Below are positions 36,236-45,866 of a stretch of 64,000 bases of DNA, piece after piece. Numbering within the stretch: the first letter of the stretch is position 1; each line of letters starts with the position of its first letter. The DNA comes from DASCOT01 sp965197275 (GTDB lineage: Bacteria; Acidobacteriota; UBA890; WLXD01): the NCBI GenBank assembly GCA_965197275.1, contig CBDAMQ010000033.1, positions 372,001-436,000 on the forward strand, given 5' to 3'. The notes below the pieces were generated by a model, which searched no databases, was not told where the DNA came from, and saw nothing but the letters and a program-made list of their open reading frames with translations. A program made the position numbers and the translations under genes.

Positions 36236-36350
36236 GACACCCGGGGCGTGACCGCTTAATCAGATCTCCTCTCCGGGTCGGTGCGAATGTCTGGCCTTGG
36301 GCTCGGCGGAGAGTATCGGCTACGATCCCGGCCAACGGGAGAGGAGCCAG

Positions 36351-36749
36351 ATGTCGGTTAACGACGGATCTGAGAAGGCAATCGCCCTCATGTCCCGGGC
36401 GGTGGGAGTGTTGGTGCCCGCGGCCGTGGGCGGGGTGGTCCTCTTCTGGGCGTTCGCTAGCCTCGATACGTTCGTCGGAATCCCGAATCCTGCCCGCCGG
36501 GTGCTGCTCGGTCTCATAATGGCACCCTGGGCGTTGCTGTTTCTCTTGCTGATTCCGTACTCGGCGGTCAGAGGAATCAGCTGGTTTCGTAGCGCTCCGC
36601 AGGCCGAGAGCAGCGCCACCGTCCGCACGATGCGCGGGGTCTTCCTCAGCCTCATCGTCGTGGCCATGATTCTGAGCGGCGCTTTCGACCCGCTCTTCGA
36701 CCGGATCGTCGGCTTCCTCAACACTGTGCGGACAAGTCTGTTCGGCTAA
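36351..36749 (+). CDS. Small membrane protein
   Basis: From the ATG at 36351, preceded by GGAGAGGAG, comes a 132-residue protein with three predicted helices (about residues 17-37, 50-72 and 95-118) and short loops rich in Arg. I do not recognise a family. It is probably an inner-membrane protein of unknown role. Confidence 0.7.
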   Translation: MSVNDGSEKAIALMSRAVGVLVPAAVGGVVLFWAFASLDTFVGIPNPARRVLLGLIMAPWALLFLLLIPYSAVRGISWFRSAPQAESSATVRTMRGVFLSLIVVAMILSGAFDPLFDRIVGFLNTVRTSLFG

Positions 36750-36784
36750 GACGAAGCCGTTGTAGAGCTGATCCATGCGAGTTC

Positions 36785-36946
36785 ATGGCCCCCGCCGGCG
36801 TATTCGATGACCGTTACCTGAACAACGCCAGCGTCTTCGTGGCGGTGGCGGTGCTCATGAGGGGCGTCGGCATCGTCGCGTGCCTGCTGCTGTTGCGCCG
36901 CGGCCTCAGGGTGGAGCCGACGGTTGCTCTGCACGCCGAGGTGTAA
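36785..36946 (+). CDS. Possible 53-residue membrane peptide
   Basis: A short frame with a hydrophobic helix (ASVFVAVAVLMRGVGIVACLLLL) after a polar MAPAGVFDDRYLNN start. There is no clear ribosome site, and a competing minus-strand frame rich in His covers the same bases. It may be a remnant rather than a gene. Confidence 0.25.
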   Translation: MAPAGVFDDRYLNNASVFVAVAVLMRGVGIVACLLLLRRGLRVEPTVALHAEV

Positions 36947-36955
36947 GTTCGGCGC

Positions 36956-38215
36956 TTACTCTCCAGGCGTTTGCCAAAGTGACAGCGAAGAGGTGTCTTT
37001 GATGAGCACGCCTTGTCGCGTCGGTACAGGATGCGCGTAGGTACTGCTCTGGGCGACCTCGTAGCGCGCCAACGGCTGGAATTCGCCACCATCGGCTGGG
37101 AGCACTATGAGCTCGCCTCCATCGGTAAGTGCGACGAGGCGATTCGCGAGCCCCACCAGCGCGGCGTTGTCGCCCTCCCTGCCGCGGCTGGTCCACAGAG
37201 TCTCGCCAGTTGCGGCGTCGATGGCGAAGAACTGTCCGCTCTGCTTGTGGGAGAACCCGAACAGCCGGGAGCCGAGGAGGACGGGCGAGCTCATGTACAT
37301 CGGCAGGTCATCGTTGCGCCATAGCTCCGCGAATGTCCACGAGTCGCCATCGCGGAGAATCTCGACTGCGAAGACGCCGCGATCCAGTCCGGAGAAGATC
37401 AAGTGATCACCATCGGCCACCGGCGTGACGACGCTCTGGTCGTAGTCGGTCGTGAACGGGATCTGCCAGAGAACACGGCCGCTGTCTGCGGCCACCCCGA
37501 CGATATGAGCGTCGGTTTGCGTCACCAGCTGACGCTGCCCGTGCAGTTGCAGCAGAATCGGAGACGTGTGTCCGGGGCCGTCGCCACGGGTGGCCCAGAT
37601 CGGCTCGCCGGTGTCGGCGTCGAATGCTGCGATGGCGCCATCGTGGTAGCCGCCCACGTGAATGAAGACACGGTCGCCATCGACCAGCGGTGACGCCGAC
37701 GCACCGTAGATCGGCGACGTGGTCGGGTACTCGCTGGCGAACTGGTGCCGCCAGGTGAGGTCGCCGGTTTCTGCGTCGTAGCAGGACAGGATGCCGTCGA
37801 TGCCGAACGTGTAGAGCTTTCCGCCGGAAAGCGCTGGAGTGGACTTGGGTCCGTCGCCGTGGGCCGTCGCTGACACGTTCACTTCGTAGGGGGCGGCGTA
37901 GGACTGTCGCCATATCGTGGCGCCGGTGCTCAGATCCAGCGCCCGTACGACCTCTTCGTCTGCTTCCCGCGTCAGCAGGTAGACACGATCTCCGGCGACC
38001 ACCGGGCTGGAATACCCGCGCCCTACCTCGACCTGCCAGAGTCGCTCGAGCCCGCTCGGAAGGACAGAAGGTAGAAACTCGGCCGCTGCCTTGCCGTCAC
38101 GCTGCGGCCCTCGCCACTGCGTCCAATCCTGGCTGAACGCCGTGGTCGGCCCGGCCGCCAAGCAGATCAGGGCCAGCAGCCAGCTTGAGCACCGGACACC
38201 TCGCTCGTTTCTCAT
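36956..38215 (-). CDS. PQQ-like beta-propeller protein, secreted
   Basis: A 419-residue protein with a signal peptide (SSWLLALICLAAGPTTAFS) followed by QDWTQWRGPQRDGKAAAEFLP, the usual opening of this propeller family. Repeats such as VVRALDLSTGATIWRQ, LSCYDAETGDLTWRHQ and IAAFDADTGEPIWATRG form the blades. The family gives extracellular or periplasmic scaffolds and some dehydrogenases; no catalytic site is visible. It resembles the propeller at 33849-35216 in architecture, but the two share only the repeat consensus. It is divergent from the flavoprotein at 38319. Confidence 0.85.
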   Translation of the reverse strand: MRNERGVRCSSWLLALICLAAGPTTAFSQDWTQWRGPQRDGKAAAEFLPSVLPSGLERLWQVEVGRGYSSPVVAGDRVYLLTREADEEVVRALDLSTGATIWRQSYAAPYEVNVSATAHGDGPKSTPALSGGKLYTFGIDGILSCYDAETGDLTWRHQFASEYPTTSPIYGASASPLVDGDRVFIHVGGYHDGAIAAFDADTGEPIWATRGDGPGHTSPILLQLHGQRQLVTQTDAHIVGVAADSGRVLWQIPFTTDYDQSVVTPVADGDHLIFSGLDRGVFAVEILRDGDSWTFAELWRNDDLPMYMSSPVLLGSRLFGFSHKQSGQFFAIDAATGETLWTSRGREGDNAALVGLANRLVALTDGGELIVLPADGGEFQPLARYEVAQSSTYAHPVPTRQGVLIKDTSSLSLWQTPGE

Positions 38216-38318
38216 TCACTCCTCACAGCGGATCCGAGTACCATCGACCGGCAGCCTAGCATCATGAGCAGCCCGATGGGTGGTCACTGACCACCGCGAG
38301 CTACCGAGAAAAGGAAAA

Positions 38319-40745
38319 ATGAACGTGCGTAGTGAAGCGCGAGTGGTCGTCATCGGAGGCGGGGTAGCAGGCTGCAGCGTCCTCTATCACCTCACAAAGC
38401 TCGGGTGGAGCGACGTGGTCCTGGTCGAGAAGGACGAGCTGACCAGTGGCTCGACGTGGCACGCGGCGGGTCTGTGCACGCAGATGAACTCGAGCTTCAA
38501 CCTGATGAAGCTCCTGCAGTACAGCATCGATCTGTACGGCCGGCTCGAGGCCGAAACCGGGCTGGAGGTCGGCCTGCATCCCTGCGGCAGCCTGCGTATC
38601 GGAACGACCAAGGACCGCCTCGACGAGTTTAACCACCGCAAGGGCATCGCCGAGACACTCGGTATTCCGTTCAACATCGTCACGCCGGCCGAAGCGCACG
38701 AGCTCTTCCCGCTTGCGAGCTTCGATGATGCGCTTGTCGTGGCGCACCTGCCCACCGATGGCCACGTGGATCCGTCCGGTGTTACCCGGGCGCTGGCCAG
38801 CGGGGCAACCACCGGCGGTGCCGAAATCCGGCGGCACGCGGGGGTAACAGCGATCGAGCGGGACGGTGATTGCTGGCTGGTGAGGACGACAAACGGCGAC
38901 ATCCGGGCCGAAGTGGTCGTCAATGCGGCAGGCCAGTGGGCCAGAGAGATCGGTCGCCTCGTGGGCATCGAGCTGCCGATTGTCTCCCTCGAGCACCACT
39001 ACCTCGTTACCTCGGCGCTACCGGAAGTACAGGCACTCGCCCGTGAGCTGCCCGTACTGAGAGACCCCGACTCATCGTTCTACGTTCGCCAGGAGGAAGA
39101 CGCTCTGCTCGTCGGTCCGTTCGAGCCCGAGACCGTGACGTGGGGGCTCGACGGAATCCCGGACGACTTTCACAGCAGCCTGCTCAGACCAGTGATGGCT
39201 CGTCTGGAGGAGTGTCTTCTCGGCTGTGCCGAACGCATATCCACTTTCACCGATGCACCAATCGAGACCATCATCAACGGGCCCGACGGCTACACCCCGG
39301 ATGGACACTGCCTCATGGGTCCGGTACCGGGCCTGCCGAATTTCCACGTCCTGGCGGGTTTCAGCATCTTCGGCATCGTCTTCGGCGGTGGAGCCGGGAA
39401 GTACGCCGCCGAGTGGATCGTCGAGGGACAGCCGAGCGACAACATGTGGGAGCTCGACGTGCGGCGGTTCGATGAGCAGGCGGCGAATTCCAGCTACGTC
39501 TCGGAACGTGCGCTCGAGGTCTATCGGCGCGAGTACGCCATTCAATATCCCGAGGAGGAGCTCCCCGCGGGCCGGCCGTTGAAGACGGATCCGCTGTACG
39601 AGGGACTGCGCGCGAAAGGAGCTGTCTTCGGCGCCCGATTCGGGTGGGAGCGCCCGTTGTGGTTTGATCCGGATGGGCCGGGCCAGGACCAGTATTCGTT
39701 TCGGCGCGGGAACTGGCACGACGCAGTCGGTCGGGAATGCGCCGCGGTCCGATCTGCGGTCGGCGTTCTCGACCAGGCGAGCTTTGCCAAGTACGAGGTC
39801 TCGGGACCGGGAGCCGAGAGCTTCCTCGATCGCCTTTGCGCGAACCGGCTTCCGAAGAGCAACGGGCGGATGGTCCTGACCCAGATGTGCACGCCCAAGG
39901 GTGGGATCGAGTGCGATGTCACGGTGACCAAGCTCGTTGATGATCACTACTACGTCGTCTCGGCAGCCGCGACGGAGCTCCACGACTACGCGTGGATCGA
40001 GCGCCATCTGCCTGCCGACGGCAGCGTCAGCTTGGTGAACACGACAAGCAGCGTTGCAACCCTGACGGTGGCGGGACCCCGCTCACGCGATCTCATCCAG
40101 CCGCTCACCAGCACTGACATCTCGAAGCGCGAATTCCCCTTCTTCCGCTGCCAGGAGCTCCGCGTCGGCAGTGTGCCGGTGCGCGCGCTGCGTGTTTCGT
40201 TCGTCGGCGAGCTCGGCTACGAGTTGCACACTCCCATGGACCACCAGTGCGCCCTTTACGATCTGTTGATGAACGAGGGCGAACAGCACGGGATCGTCGA
40301 TTGGGGGTATCGGGCGCTCGATTCGATGCGACTGGAGAAGGCGTACCGGCTCTGGGGCGCTGACATGTCGGCGGACTGGACACCGCTGCAGGCGGGAATG
40401 GGGCGCTTCGTCGCTTTCGATAAAGGCGATTTCATCGGTCGCGAAGCGCTCCTCGAGGAGCAGAAGCGGGGTGTCGACTACAGTCTCGCCTGTCTCGTCA
40501 TCGACGCCGACGACGCCGATGCCCATGGCTTTGAACCCATATTCGCCGATGACAAAGCAGTTGCCTATGTCGCGTCCGGCGGCTACGGCCATACGGTTCA
40601 GAAATCGATCGCTTTCGCCTATCTGCCGATCGCGTACGTCCAACTTGGCACAGAACTGGAGGTCGGCATCCTCGGCGAGCGCCGATCCGCGCGAGTCGTC
40701 GAACAGCCGCTCTATGACCCCGCTAACGAACGCCTGCTGAGCTGA
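38319..40745 (+). CDS. FAD-dependent dimethylglycine/sarcosine dehydrogenase-like protein with GcvT domain
   Basis: The start at 38319 (AGGAAAA before it) gives 808 residues. The N-terminal half is a DAO-type flavoprotein: VVVIGGGVAGCSVLYHLTKLG for FAD, and STWHAAGLCTQ, where dimethylglycine and sarcosine dehydrogenases carry the flavin-linked His. The C-terminal half, from about residue 440, is a GcvT/aminomethyltransferase domain (GVLDQASFAKYEVSGPGAESFL, and RLEKAYRLWGADMSADWTP), which would hand the formaldehyde unit to tetrahydrofolate. The reaction would be oxidative N-demethylation of a methylated glycine or related amine. It fits with the spermidine-dehydrogenase-like gene further on, but the substrate is not proven. 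Confidence 0.9.
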   Translation: MNVRSEARVVVIGGGVAGCSVLYHLTKLGWSDVVLVEKDELTSGSTWHAAGLCTQMNSSFNLMKLLQYSIDLYGRLEAETGLEVGLHPCGSLRIGTTKDRLDEFNHRKGIAETLGIPFNIVTPAEAHELFPLASFDDALVVAHLPTDGHVDPSGVTRALASGATTGGAEIRRHAGVTAIERDGDCWLVRTTNGDIRAEVVVNAAGQWAREIGRLVGIELPIVSLEHHYLVTSALPEVQALARELPVLRDPDSSFYVRQEEDALLVGPFEPETVTWGLDGIPDDFHSSLLRPVMARLEECLLGCAERISTFTDAPIETIINGPDGYTPDGHCLMGPVPGLPNFHVLAGFSIFGIVFGGGAGKYAAEWIVEGQPSDNMWELDVRRFDEQAANSSYVSERALEVYRREYAIQYPEEELPAGRPLKTDPLYEGLRAKGAVFGARFGWERPLWFDPDGPGQDQYSFRRGNWHDAVGRECAAVRSAVGVLDQASFAKYEVSGPGAESFLDRLCANRLPKSNGRMVLTQMCTPKGGIECDVTVTKLVDDHYYVVSAAATELHDYAWIERHLPADGSVSLVNTTSSVATLTVAGPRSRDLIQPLTSTDISKREFPFFRCQELRVGSVPVRALRVSFVGELGYELHTPMDHQCALYDLLMNEGEQHGIVDWGYRALDSMRLEKAYRLWGADMSADWTPLQAGMGRFVAFDKGDFIGREALLEEQKRGVDYSLACLVIDADDADAHGFEPIFADDKAVAYVASGGYGHTVQKSIAFAYLPIAYVQLGTELEVGILGERRSARVVEQPLYDPANERLLS

Positions 40746-40826
40746 TCAGACGGTGAGTCGACCTGATCACGCAAGGATGGTCCTTTACGAATCGCCGCCG
40801 CTGAGCCGGATCTCGCGGGTTTCGCC

Positions 40827-42365
40827 GTGAAGGGCTGCCATGTCGTTGAACTACCCGCCTGCGCCCTTCTCTTGCTGCTCGGATTCGGTCAGGCATCCGC
40901 GCCGGAGGCTGATTGGGAGATGGCCGCCCGCATCCGCGAGGAGGGATTCCAGCGCTCGCAGCTCGCCGACACGGTTTCCTACATGACCGACGTGCTCGGC
41001 GCGCGACTGACGGTCTCGCCCGGCATGCGACGTGCCCAGCGCTGGTCGATCGGTGAGATGGAGCGCATCGGCCTGGTCAACATCGAGATCGAGCCCTTCA
41101 TGGACTACGGCATCAGCTGGAGCAACGACTACGTGTCGCTGCATCTGCTAGAGCCCGATTACCAGCCGATGGTCGGGTACCCCTTGAGTCACACGCCCGG
41201 AACGGATGGTCTACAGCGACTTCAGGTTGTCGTCGCGGATGTGCGGAGGCGCGAGGAGCTCGAGCTGCTGCGCGGCACTCTGACCGGCAAGGCGGTGCTG
41301 TCTACACCTCCGCCGGTGATCGACCTGGCGAGGCTCAATGCGGGTGTCGCGCCGCTGAGCGATGATGACCTGCGCGAGCTCGAGCGACCAGGGCCACCGA
41401 GGCCGCCGCGACCGGAGCCCAGCCCCGACGTCGCCAGCGAGGGCGAGCGCATGGCGTTCTTCAAGGCCGAGGGCGTCGCCGTGGTCCTCAGGTCGAGCAC
41501 CGGTACCGGTCGACCCGGTGCCGTCGGTGGCGCAGCCCGTCCCGGCACCAAGGACGACCGCTGGGCGCGTCAGCAGAGCCTCGACTCGCTGCCGATCGTG
41601 GCCATCACACCGGAGCATTACAACCGCATGCATCGGGTGATCGGGCGCGGCATCGACGTGCGCATCGAGGTCGAGGTGCGCAACAGCATCGGTGACGAAG
41701 TCCAGCAAGCAGCCAACGTGCTCGGCGAGATCACCGGGTCGGATCTGGCCGATGAGGTGGTAATGATGGGGGCGCATTTCGACACCTGGCACGCTAGCCC
41801 CAACGCCAGCGACAATACGTCCGGGGTGGCAGTGATGCTGGAAGCGGCGCGCATCCTGACAGCTCTCGGCGTGCAGCCACGCCGCACGATTCGGCTGGCG
41901 CTGTGGTCAGGCGAGGAACAGGGCCTGTTCGGGTCGCGCGCCTACGTCAAGAAGCATTTCGGCGATCCAGGTGATCCGCATGCCGGCGTCAGGGACGCCT
42001 ACGAGACCTTCTCCGTTTACTTCAATCAGGACTACGGCGTCGGCAAGTTTCGCGGTGTCTACCTGCAGGGCAACGAACATGTGCGCCGCACGTTCACCGC
42101 CTGGATGGAGCCGTTCCGGGATCTCGGCATGACGACGCTATCGCCCCGTAGCGTCGGCAACACCGACCACATACCGTTCAACGAGGTCGGATTGCCGGCG
42201 TTCCAGTTCCTCCAGGACCGCGCCGGCGGCACCGCCGGCCACACCAACCTGGACTTCTTCGACACGCTGCCGATCGAGAATCTGAAGCACAACGCGGTGA
42301 TCGTGGCGGCCTTCGTGTACCAGGCTGCGATGAGCGATGAGCGAATGCCGCGCAAGGGGCGCTGA
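40827..42365 (+). CDS. M28 family zinc peptidase, secreted
   Basis: A 512-residue protein from a GTG start, with a hydrophobic leader (ACALLLLLGFGQASA). A protease-associated-like insert takes up the first half, and the M28 core follows. The zinc ligands are visible in order: His-Asp in MGAHFDTWHASPNASDNTSG, the Glu pair in SGEEQGLFGSRAYVKKHFG, an Asp in NQDYGV, and the last His in GTAGHTNLDFFDTLP. Members are aminopeptidases or glutamate carboxypeptidases acting outside the cytoplasm. A Pro-Arg-rich linker (PGPPRPPRPEP) splits the N-terminal part. It is convergent with the BNR-repeat gene, which ends 7 bp away. Confidence 0.9.
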   Translation: MKGCHVVELPACALLLLLGFGQASAPEADWEMAARIREEGFQRSQLADTVSYMTDVLGARLTVSPGMRRAQRWSIGEMERIGLVNIEIEPFMDYGISWSNDYVSLHLLEPDYQPMVGYPLSHTPGTDGLQRLQVVVADVRRREELELLRGTLTGKAVLSTPPPVIDLARLNAGVAPLSDDDLRELERPGPPRPPRPEPSPDVASEGERMAFFKAEGVAVVLRSSTGTGRPGAVGGAARPGTKDDRWARQQSLDSLPIVAITPEHYNRMHRVIGRGIDVRIEVEVRNSIGDEVQQAANVLGEITGSDLADEVVMMGAHFDTWHASPNASDNTSGVAVMLEAARILTALGVQPRRTIRLALWSGEEQGLFGSRAYVKKHFGDPGDPHAGVRDAYETFSVYFNQDYGVGKFRGVYLQGNEHVRRTFTAWMEPFRDLGMTTLSPRSVGNTDHIPFNEVGLPAFQFLQDRAGGTAGHTNLDFFDTLPIENLKHNAVIVAAFVYQAAMSDERMPRKGR

Positions 42366-42371
42366 TCGCGC

Positions 42372-45300
42372 CTACTGGCGCCGCCAGCGCGGCACGCCGC
42401 GGCCGGGAGTCCAGGGCACACCGGCGGCTTCGAGCCGCTGCTGCAGGGCACTCAGATCGTCCTCGATGAGCGACCGCAGCCGAGGTAGCAGCCCTTCGAG
42501 CTGAGTGGCCGCGATGCCGTATTGCTCGCGGTGGGTCTGTGTCGGTCCGTGGCTGGTCGACCAGGCACCTCCCGCCGCGGTGCCGATGCGCTGCATGATG
42601 CCGGGCATGTCAGGCTCGCTTCGCCTGCGGCGGGTCCGATCCCCGTTGAGTACTTCTTGCAGGTCGCGCAGGCGCAGCTGAATGGCGGCGATCTCCTCGA
42701 CGAGCGCCAGGTCCACCTGCCGATAGCGGCGTACGGTCTGCTCGATCATTTCGAGCTGCTCGGCGGCGTCGGCCGCGGCGTTGCGAGCCCCGGTGGCGGC
42801 GCGCTGCAACTCACCTACCTGCTGGTTGAACGCGGCCACCGCGCCACGATCGGGCTGCGTCAGCGTCGGCGTTCCGATCGCCGTCACCTCGAACGCAACA
42901 GGCTGTGCGATCGTGCTCAGCGCGCCGTCGTGCCAGCGGGCGATCTCGACGGTGTACGTGCCCGGCATCGCCATCGGGCCGTTCTCGTCGGCGCCGATTC
43001 TGACGGGTCGGAAGTCGGGATACTGCAGATCCCAGGTGACACGATGCATGCCGCTCGAGCTCGGGCCGGTCATTCGCCTCACCACGTTCCCGTCGCTGTC
43101 GCGCACGGTCAGCACGATTGCCGGATCGGCTTCTCGATCCTCGGCGCGCAGCTCGTCCCAACTCGGGTAAAAGACGTCCTCGCCCTGCTCCGCGAGCTCC
43201 TCCTCCTGCTCGCGTCGGCGTTCCCGGCGTGTCGTCAGGGAGTCGCGCAGGTGATAGGTGAAGGTGGCGCCGAAATCAGGGTTGGGCGCGATGAAGTAGT
43301 CGGCTCCCTGGAAGGCGCGATCGTTCAGGGCGATCGGCGTACTCTCGAAGAAGGCGAGCGCGTCGCGCACCGGGAAGACATGCGCCTCGGCCTCGAGGGC
43401 TTCCTCGTCGAGCGTACGCAGGGCCGAGTAGTCGTCGAGTACGTAGAAGCTGCGCCCGAACGTCCCCAGCACCACGTCGTCCATCTGACGCTGAATCTCG
43501 AGGTCGCGCACTGCGATGGTGGGCAGCCCAGACGACAGCTCGACCCAGTGATCGCCGCCGTCGCGGGTGAACCAGACGCCGAACTCGGTGCCGGCGAAGA
43601 TCAGGTTCGGGTCGGCGTGGTCCTGCTTGAGCGTGTATACCGAGCCGCGCTCGGGCAGGTCGCCGGTGATCGACGTCCAAGTAACGCCGCGGTCCGTGCT
43701 CTTGAACACATACGGGGCGAAGTCGCCCATCTTGTGGTTGTTGAAGGCCGCGAACACCGTGTCGGCGTCGTGCAGCGAGGCCTCCAGATCGTTGACATAG
43801 GTCATCTCGGGAACGCCCGCCACCTGGTCGATGCGGCGCCAGGAGCCGCCACCGTCCTCGCTCACCTGCACCAGGCCGTCATCGGTGCCGACGTAGAGCA
43901 AGCCCTCGACGATCGACGACTCGTCGAGCGCCACGATCGTGCCGTAGGGCGAGGTCGAGGTGTTCTTGCGCACCGCGTCGACGCTCCAGACGCGTCCCAT
44001 GATCTCGAGCCGGTTGCGGTCCATGTTGCGCGTCAGGTCGCCGCTCACGGCGCGCCACGCATTGCCCCGGTCGTCGCTGCGGAAGAGCATCTGCGCGGCA
44101 TAGTAGATGCGTGCCGGATCGTGCGGGCTGATCAGCAGCGCCGAGTCCCAGTTCCAGCGCAGTGCCGGGCCGTCAGCCGACTCGCGCGGCTTCACGTCGA
44201 GGCTCTCGCCGGTCTGGTGGTCGTAGCGCACCAGGCCGCCGTACTGCCACTGCGCGTAGATGATGTCGGCGTTGCTCGGATCGATCGCCGGGTCGAAGCC
44301 GTCGCCGAACACCGGTACGTACCAGTCAGAGTTGCGGATGCCGTTGACCGCCGTGGTACGCGCCGGACCGCAGTGCGTGGCGTTGTCCTGGGTGCCACCG
44401 CACACGGTGTAGAACGGCGCATCGTTACCCACCGCCAGCTTGTAGTACTGCGTGATCGGCAGGTTGGTGAAGAAGCGCCAGGTGCGGCCGCGATCGAAGC
44501 TCTCGTACAGGCCGCCGTCGTTGCCGTTGAGCAGATGATCGGCATCGTGCGGGTCGATCCACAGGGCGTGGTTGTCGATGTGCTTGTCCTGCTCGCCGAC
44601 CGCGTTCCAGTTGCGGCCGCCGTCCTCGCTCACCTGCGCGAAGGTGTCCATTGCGTAGATGCGATCGAACTGGTGCGGATCGGCGAACAGCTCCTGGTAG
44701 TACTGTGGGCTACCGGTGACGTAGTCGCTGCGCTTGCTCCAGCTGGCGCCGGCGTTGTCGCTAACGTAGGTGCCACGGCCCTCGGCGGCGTCGACCAGCG
44801 CGTACACCACATCGGGACGCTGCGGCGAGATCGCCAGGCCGATGCGGCCGACGTCGCCGGACGGCAGGCCGCGCACCAGCTCGCTCCAGTTCTCGCCGCC
44901 GTCGGTGGTCTTGTAGATCCCGGCCTCGGGGCCCCCGTCGAGCAGCGTCCACACGTGTCGACGCCGCTGGTAGGCGGCGGCATAGAGCACATCCGGATCG
45001 CGCGGATCCATCACCAGGTCGGTGATGCCGGTGTTGTCGCTGATCTCCAGGATCGTGGTCCAGGTCTGGCCGCCGTCGCCGGTGACGTAGACGCCGCGAT
45101 CACCGCCCGAGCGCCACAGCGGACCCTGCGCCGCCACGTAGACGGTGTCGGAATCCTCCGGATGCACGAGGATGCGGGCGATATGCTCCGACTCCTCCAG
45201 CCCCATGTTCTGGAACGTAGTGCCGCCGTCAACCGACTTGTAGATGCCGTCGCCGTAGGCCACCGAGCGCTGGCTGTTGTTCTCGCCGCTCCCCACCCAC

Positions 45301-45650
45301 ACGGTCAGCGGGTCGTCGGGATCGATGACGACCGTCCCGACCGAGTAGGAGCCGTACGAATCGAAGATCGGCTCCCACTGCACCCCGGCGTTGGTTGTCT
45401 TCCAGACGCCGCCCGATGCCACGCTGATGTACCAAGTGTGCTTGTCCGTCGGATCGACCGCGATCTCGGTGATGCGTCCGGACATGAACGCCGGCCCGAT
45501 GCTGCGCCAACCGAGGGCGGAAACCGTGCCGGAAGTGAGGCCCGACTCCTCATCCTCGGCCTCCTCCTGCGCGACCACGATCGGCGCGAGGAACAGGAGG
45601 GCGCACAAGAGTGATCGCGACGGTACGAGCAACGGGCGTGTCTGTTTCAT
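42372..45650 (-). CDS. BNR/sortilin-like beta-propeller protein, secreted
   Basis: A 1092-residue protein with a signal peptide (LLCALLFLAPIVVA). The N-terminal ~750 residues are a double propeller of BNR/Asp-box repeats (SxDGGxTW type), such as KTTNAGVQWEPIF, KSVDGGTTFQNMG, VTGDGGQTWTTIL and KSTDRGVTWTSI. Next come a beta domain with an Ig-like or FlgD-like look (SGMHRVTWDLQYPDFRPV) and a C-terminal coiled-coil-like helix rich in Gln and Arg. Many environmental bacteria have such proteins, annotated as glycosyl hydrolase or sortilin-like, with no proven activity. A tandem duplication covers the start codon, giving an 8-codon upstream frame that overlaps the ATG. Confidence 0.88.
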   Translation of the reverse strand: MKQTRPLLVPSRSLLCALLFLAPIVVAQEEAEDEESGLTSGTVSALGWRSIGPAFMSGRITEIAVDPTDKHTWYISVASGGVWKTTNAGVQWEPIFDSYGSYSVGTVVIDPDDPLTVWVGSGENNSQRSVAYGDGIYKSVDGGTTFQNMGLEESEHIARILVHPEDSDTVYVAAQGPLWRSGGDRGVYVTGDGGQTWTTILEISDNTGITDLVMDPRDPDVLYAAAYQRRRHVWTLLDGGPEAGIYKTTDGGENWSELVRGLPSGDVGRIGLAISPQRPDVVYALVDAAEGRGTYVSDNAGASWSKRSDYVTGSPQYYQELFADPHQFDRIYAMDTFAQVSEDGGRNWNAVGEQDKHIDNHALWIDPHDADHLLNGNDGGLYESFDRGRTWRFFTNLPITQYYKLAVGNDAPFYTVCGGTQDNATHCGPARTTAVNGIRNSDWYVPVFGDGFDPAIDPSNADIIYAQWQYGGLVRYDHQTGESLDVKPRESADGPALRWNWDSALLISPHDPARIYYAAQMLFRSDDRGNAWRAVSGDLTRNMDRNRLEIMGRVWSVDAVRKNTSTSPYGTIVALDESSIVEGLLYVGTDDGLVQVSEDGGGSWRRIDQVAGVPEMTYVNDLEASLHDADTVFAAFNNHKMGDFAPYVFKSTDRGVTWTSITGDLPERGSVYTLKQDHADPNLIFAGTEFGVWFTRDGGDHWVELSSGLPTIAVRDLEIQRQMDDVVLGTFGRSFYVLDDYSALRTLDEEALEAEAHVFPVRDALAFFESTPIALNDRAFQGADYFIAPNPDFGATFTYHLRDSLTTRRERRREQEEELAEQGEDVFYPSWDELRAEDREADPAIVLTVRDSDGNVVRRMTGPSSSGMHRVTWDLQYPDFRPVRIGADENGPMAMPGTYTVEIARWHDGALSTIAQPVAFEVTAIGTPTLTQPDRGAVAAFNQQVGELQRAATGARNAAADAAEQLEMIEQTVRRYRQVDLALVEEIAAIQLRLRDLQEVLNGDRTRRRRSEPDMPGIMQRIGTAAGGAWSTSHGPTQTHREQYGIAATQLEGLLPRLRSLIEDDLSALQQRLEAAGVPWTPGRGVPRWRRQ

Positions 45651-45684
45651 GACCGAGAGCCCCTCTGTTTCATGACGGAGAGCC
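45641..45684 (-). repeat. Imperfect tandem duplication of the BNR gene start region, with an 8-codon leader frame
   Basis: Two ~21-bp copies (45641-45661 and 45664-45684, sharing TCTGTTTCATGAC) each contain a start codon on the minus strand. The upstream copy opens MKQRGSRS and stops at 45647-45649, overlapping the true ATG (45650) by four bases (ATGA). This may couple translation of the large gene to the short frame. Confidence 0.6.
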
Positions 45685-45866
45685 TGGGGGTGGACGGATC
45701 GAGAGCGTTGCCGGAGTCTAATGGAGGCAGGCAGAGCCCGCGCTTTTGGTTGATTTGGATGGGTCGATCCGCTGCCGCACCGTCGGGGCCGTCAGAGTAC
45801 CCTCGCCCCGCGTGGCTCGGTGATACCCTGCGGCGCGAATCCCGAACGTGGAGGAGGATCACCGAT

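Noticed and set aside
36746..36934. A His-rich 62-codon minus-strand frame
   Set aside because: No start site and low-complexity sequence; it overlaps a competing hydrophobic plus-strand frame, and neither is convincing.
39072..40007. A 311-codon frame opposite the dimethylglycine-dehydrogenase-like gene
   Set aside because: Antisense to well-conserved flavoprotein and GcvT sequence; no signal of its own.
40743..40769. Repeated TGATCA-containing bases after the flavoprotein stop
   Set aside because: Short self-complementary words without a terminator-like stem and T-run; likely chance.
42522..45614. A 1030-codon open frame on the plus strand opposite the BNR-repeat gene
   Set aside because: It mirrors the high-GC codon pattern of the minus-strand gene, has an Ala/Val/Arg/His-biased composition and no domain, while the minus strand encodes clear BNR repeats and a signal peptide.
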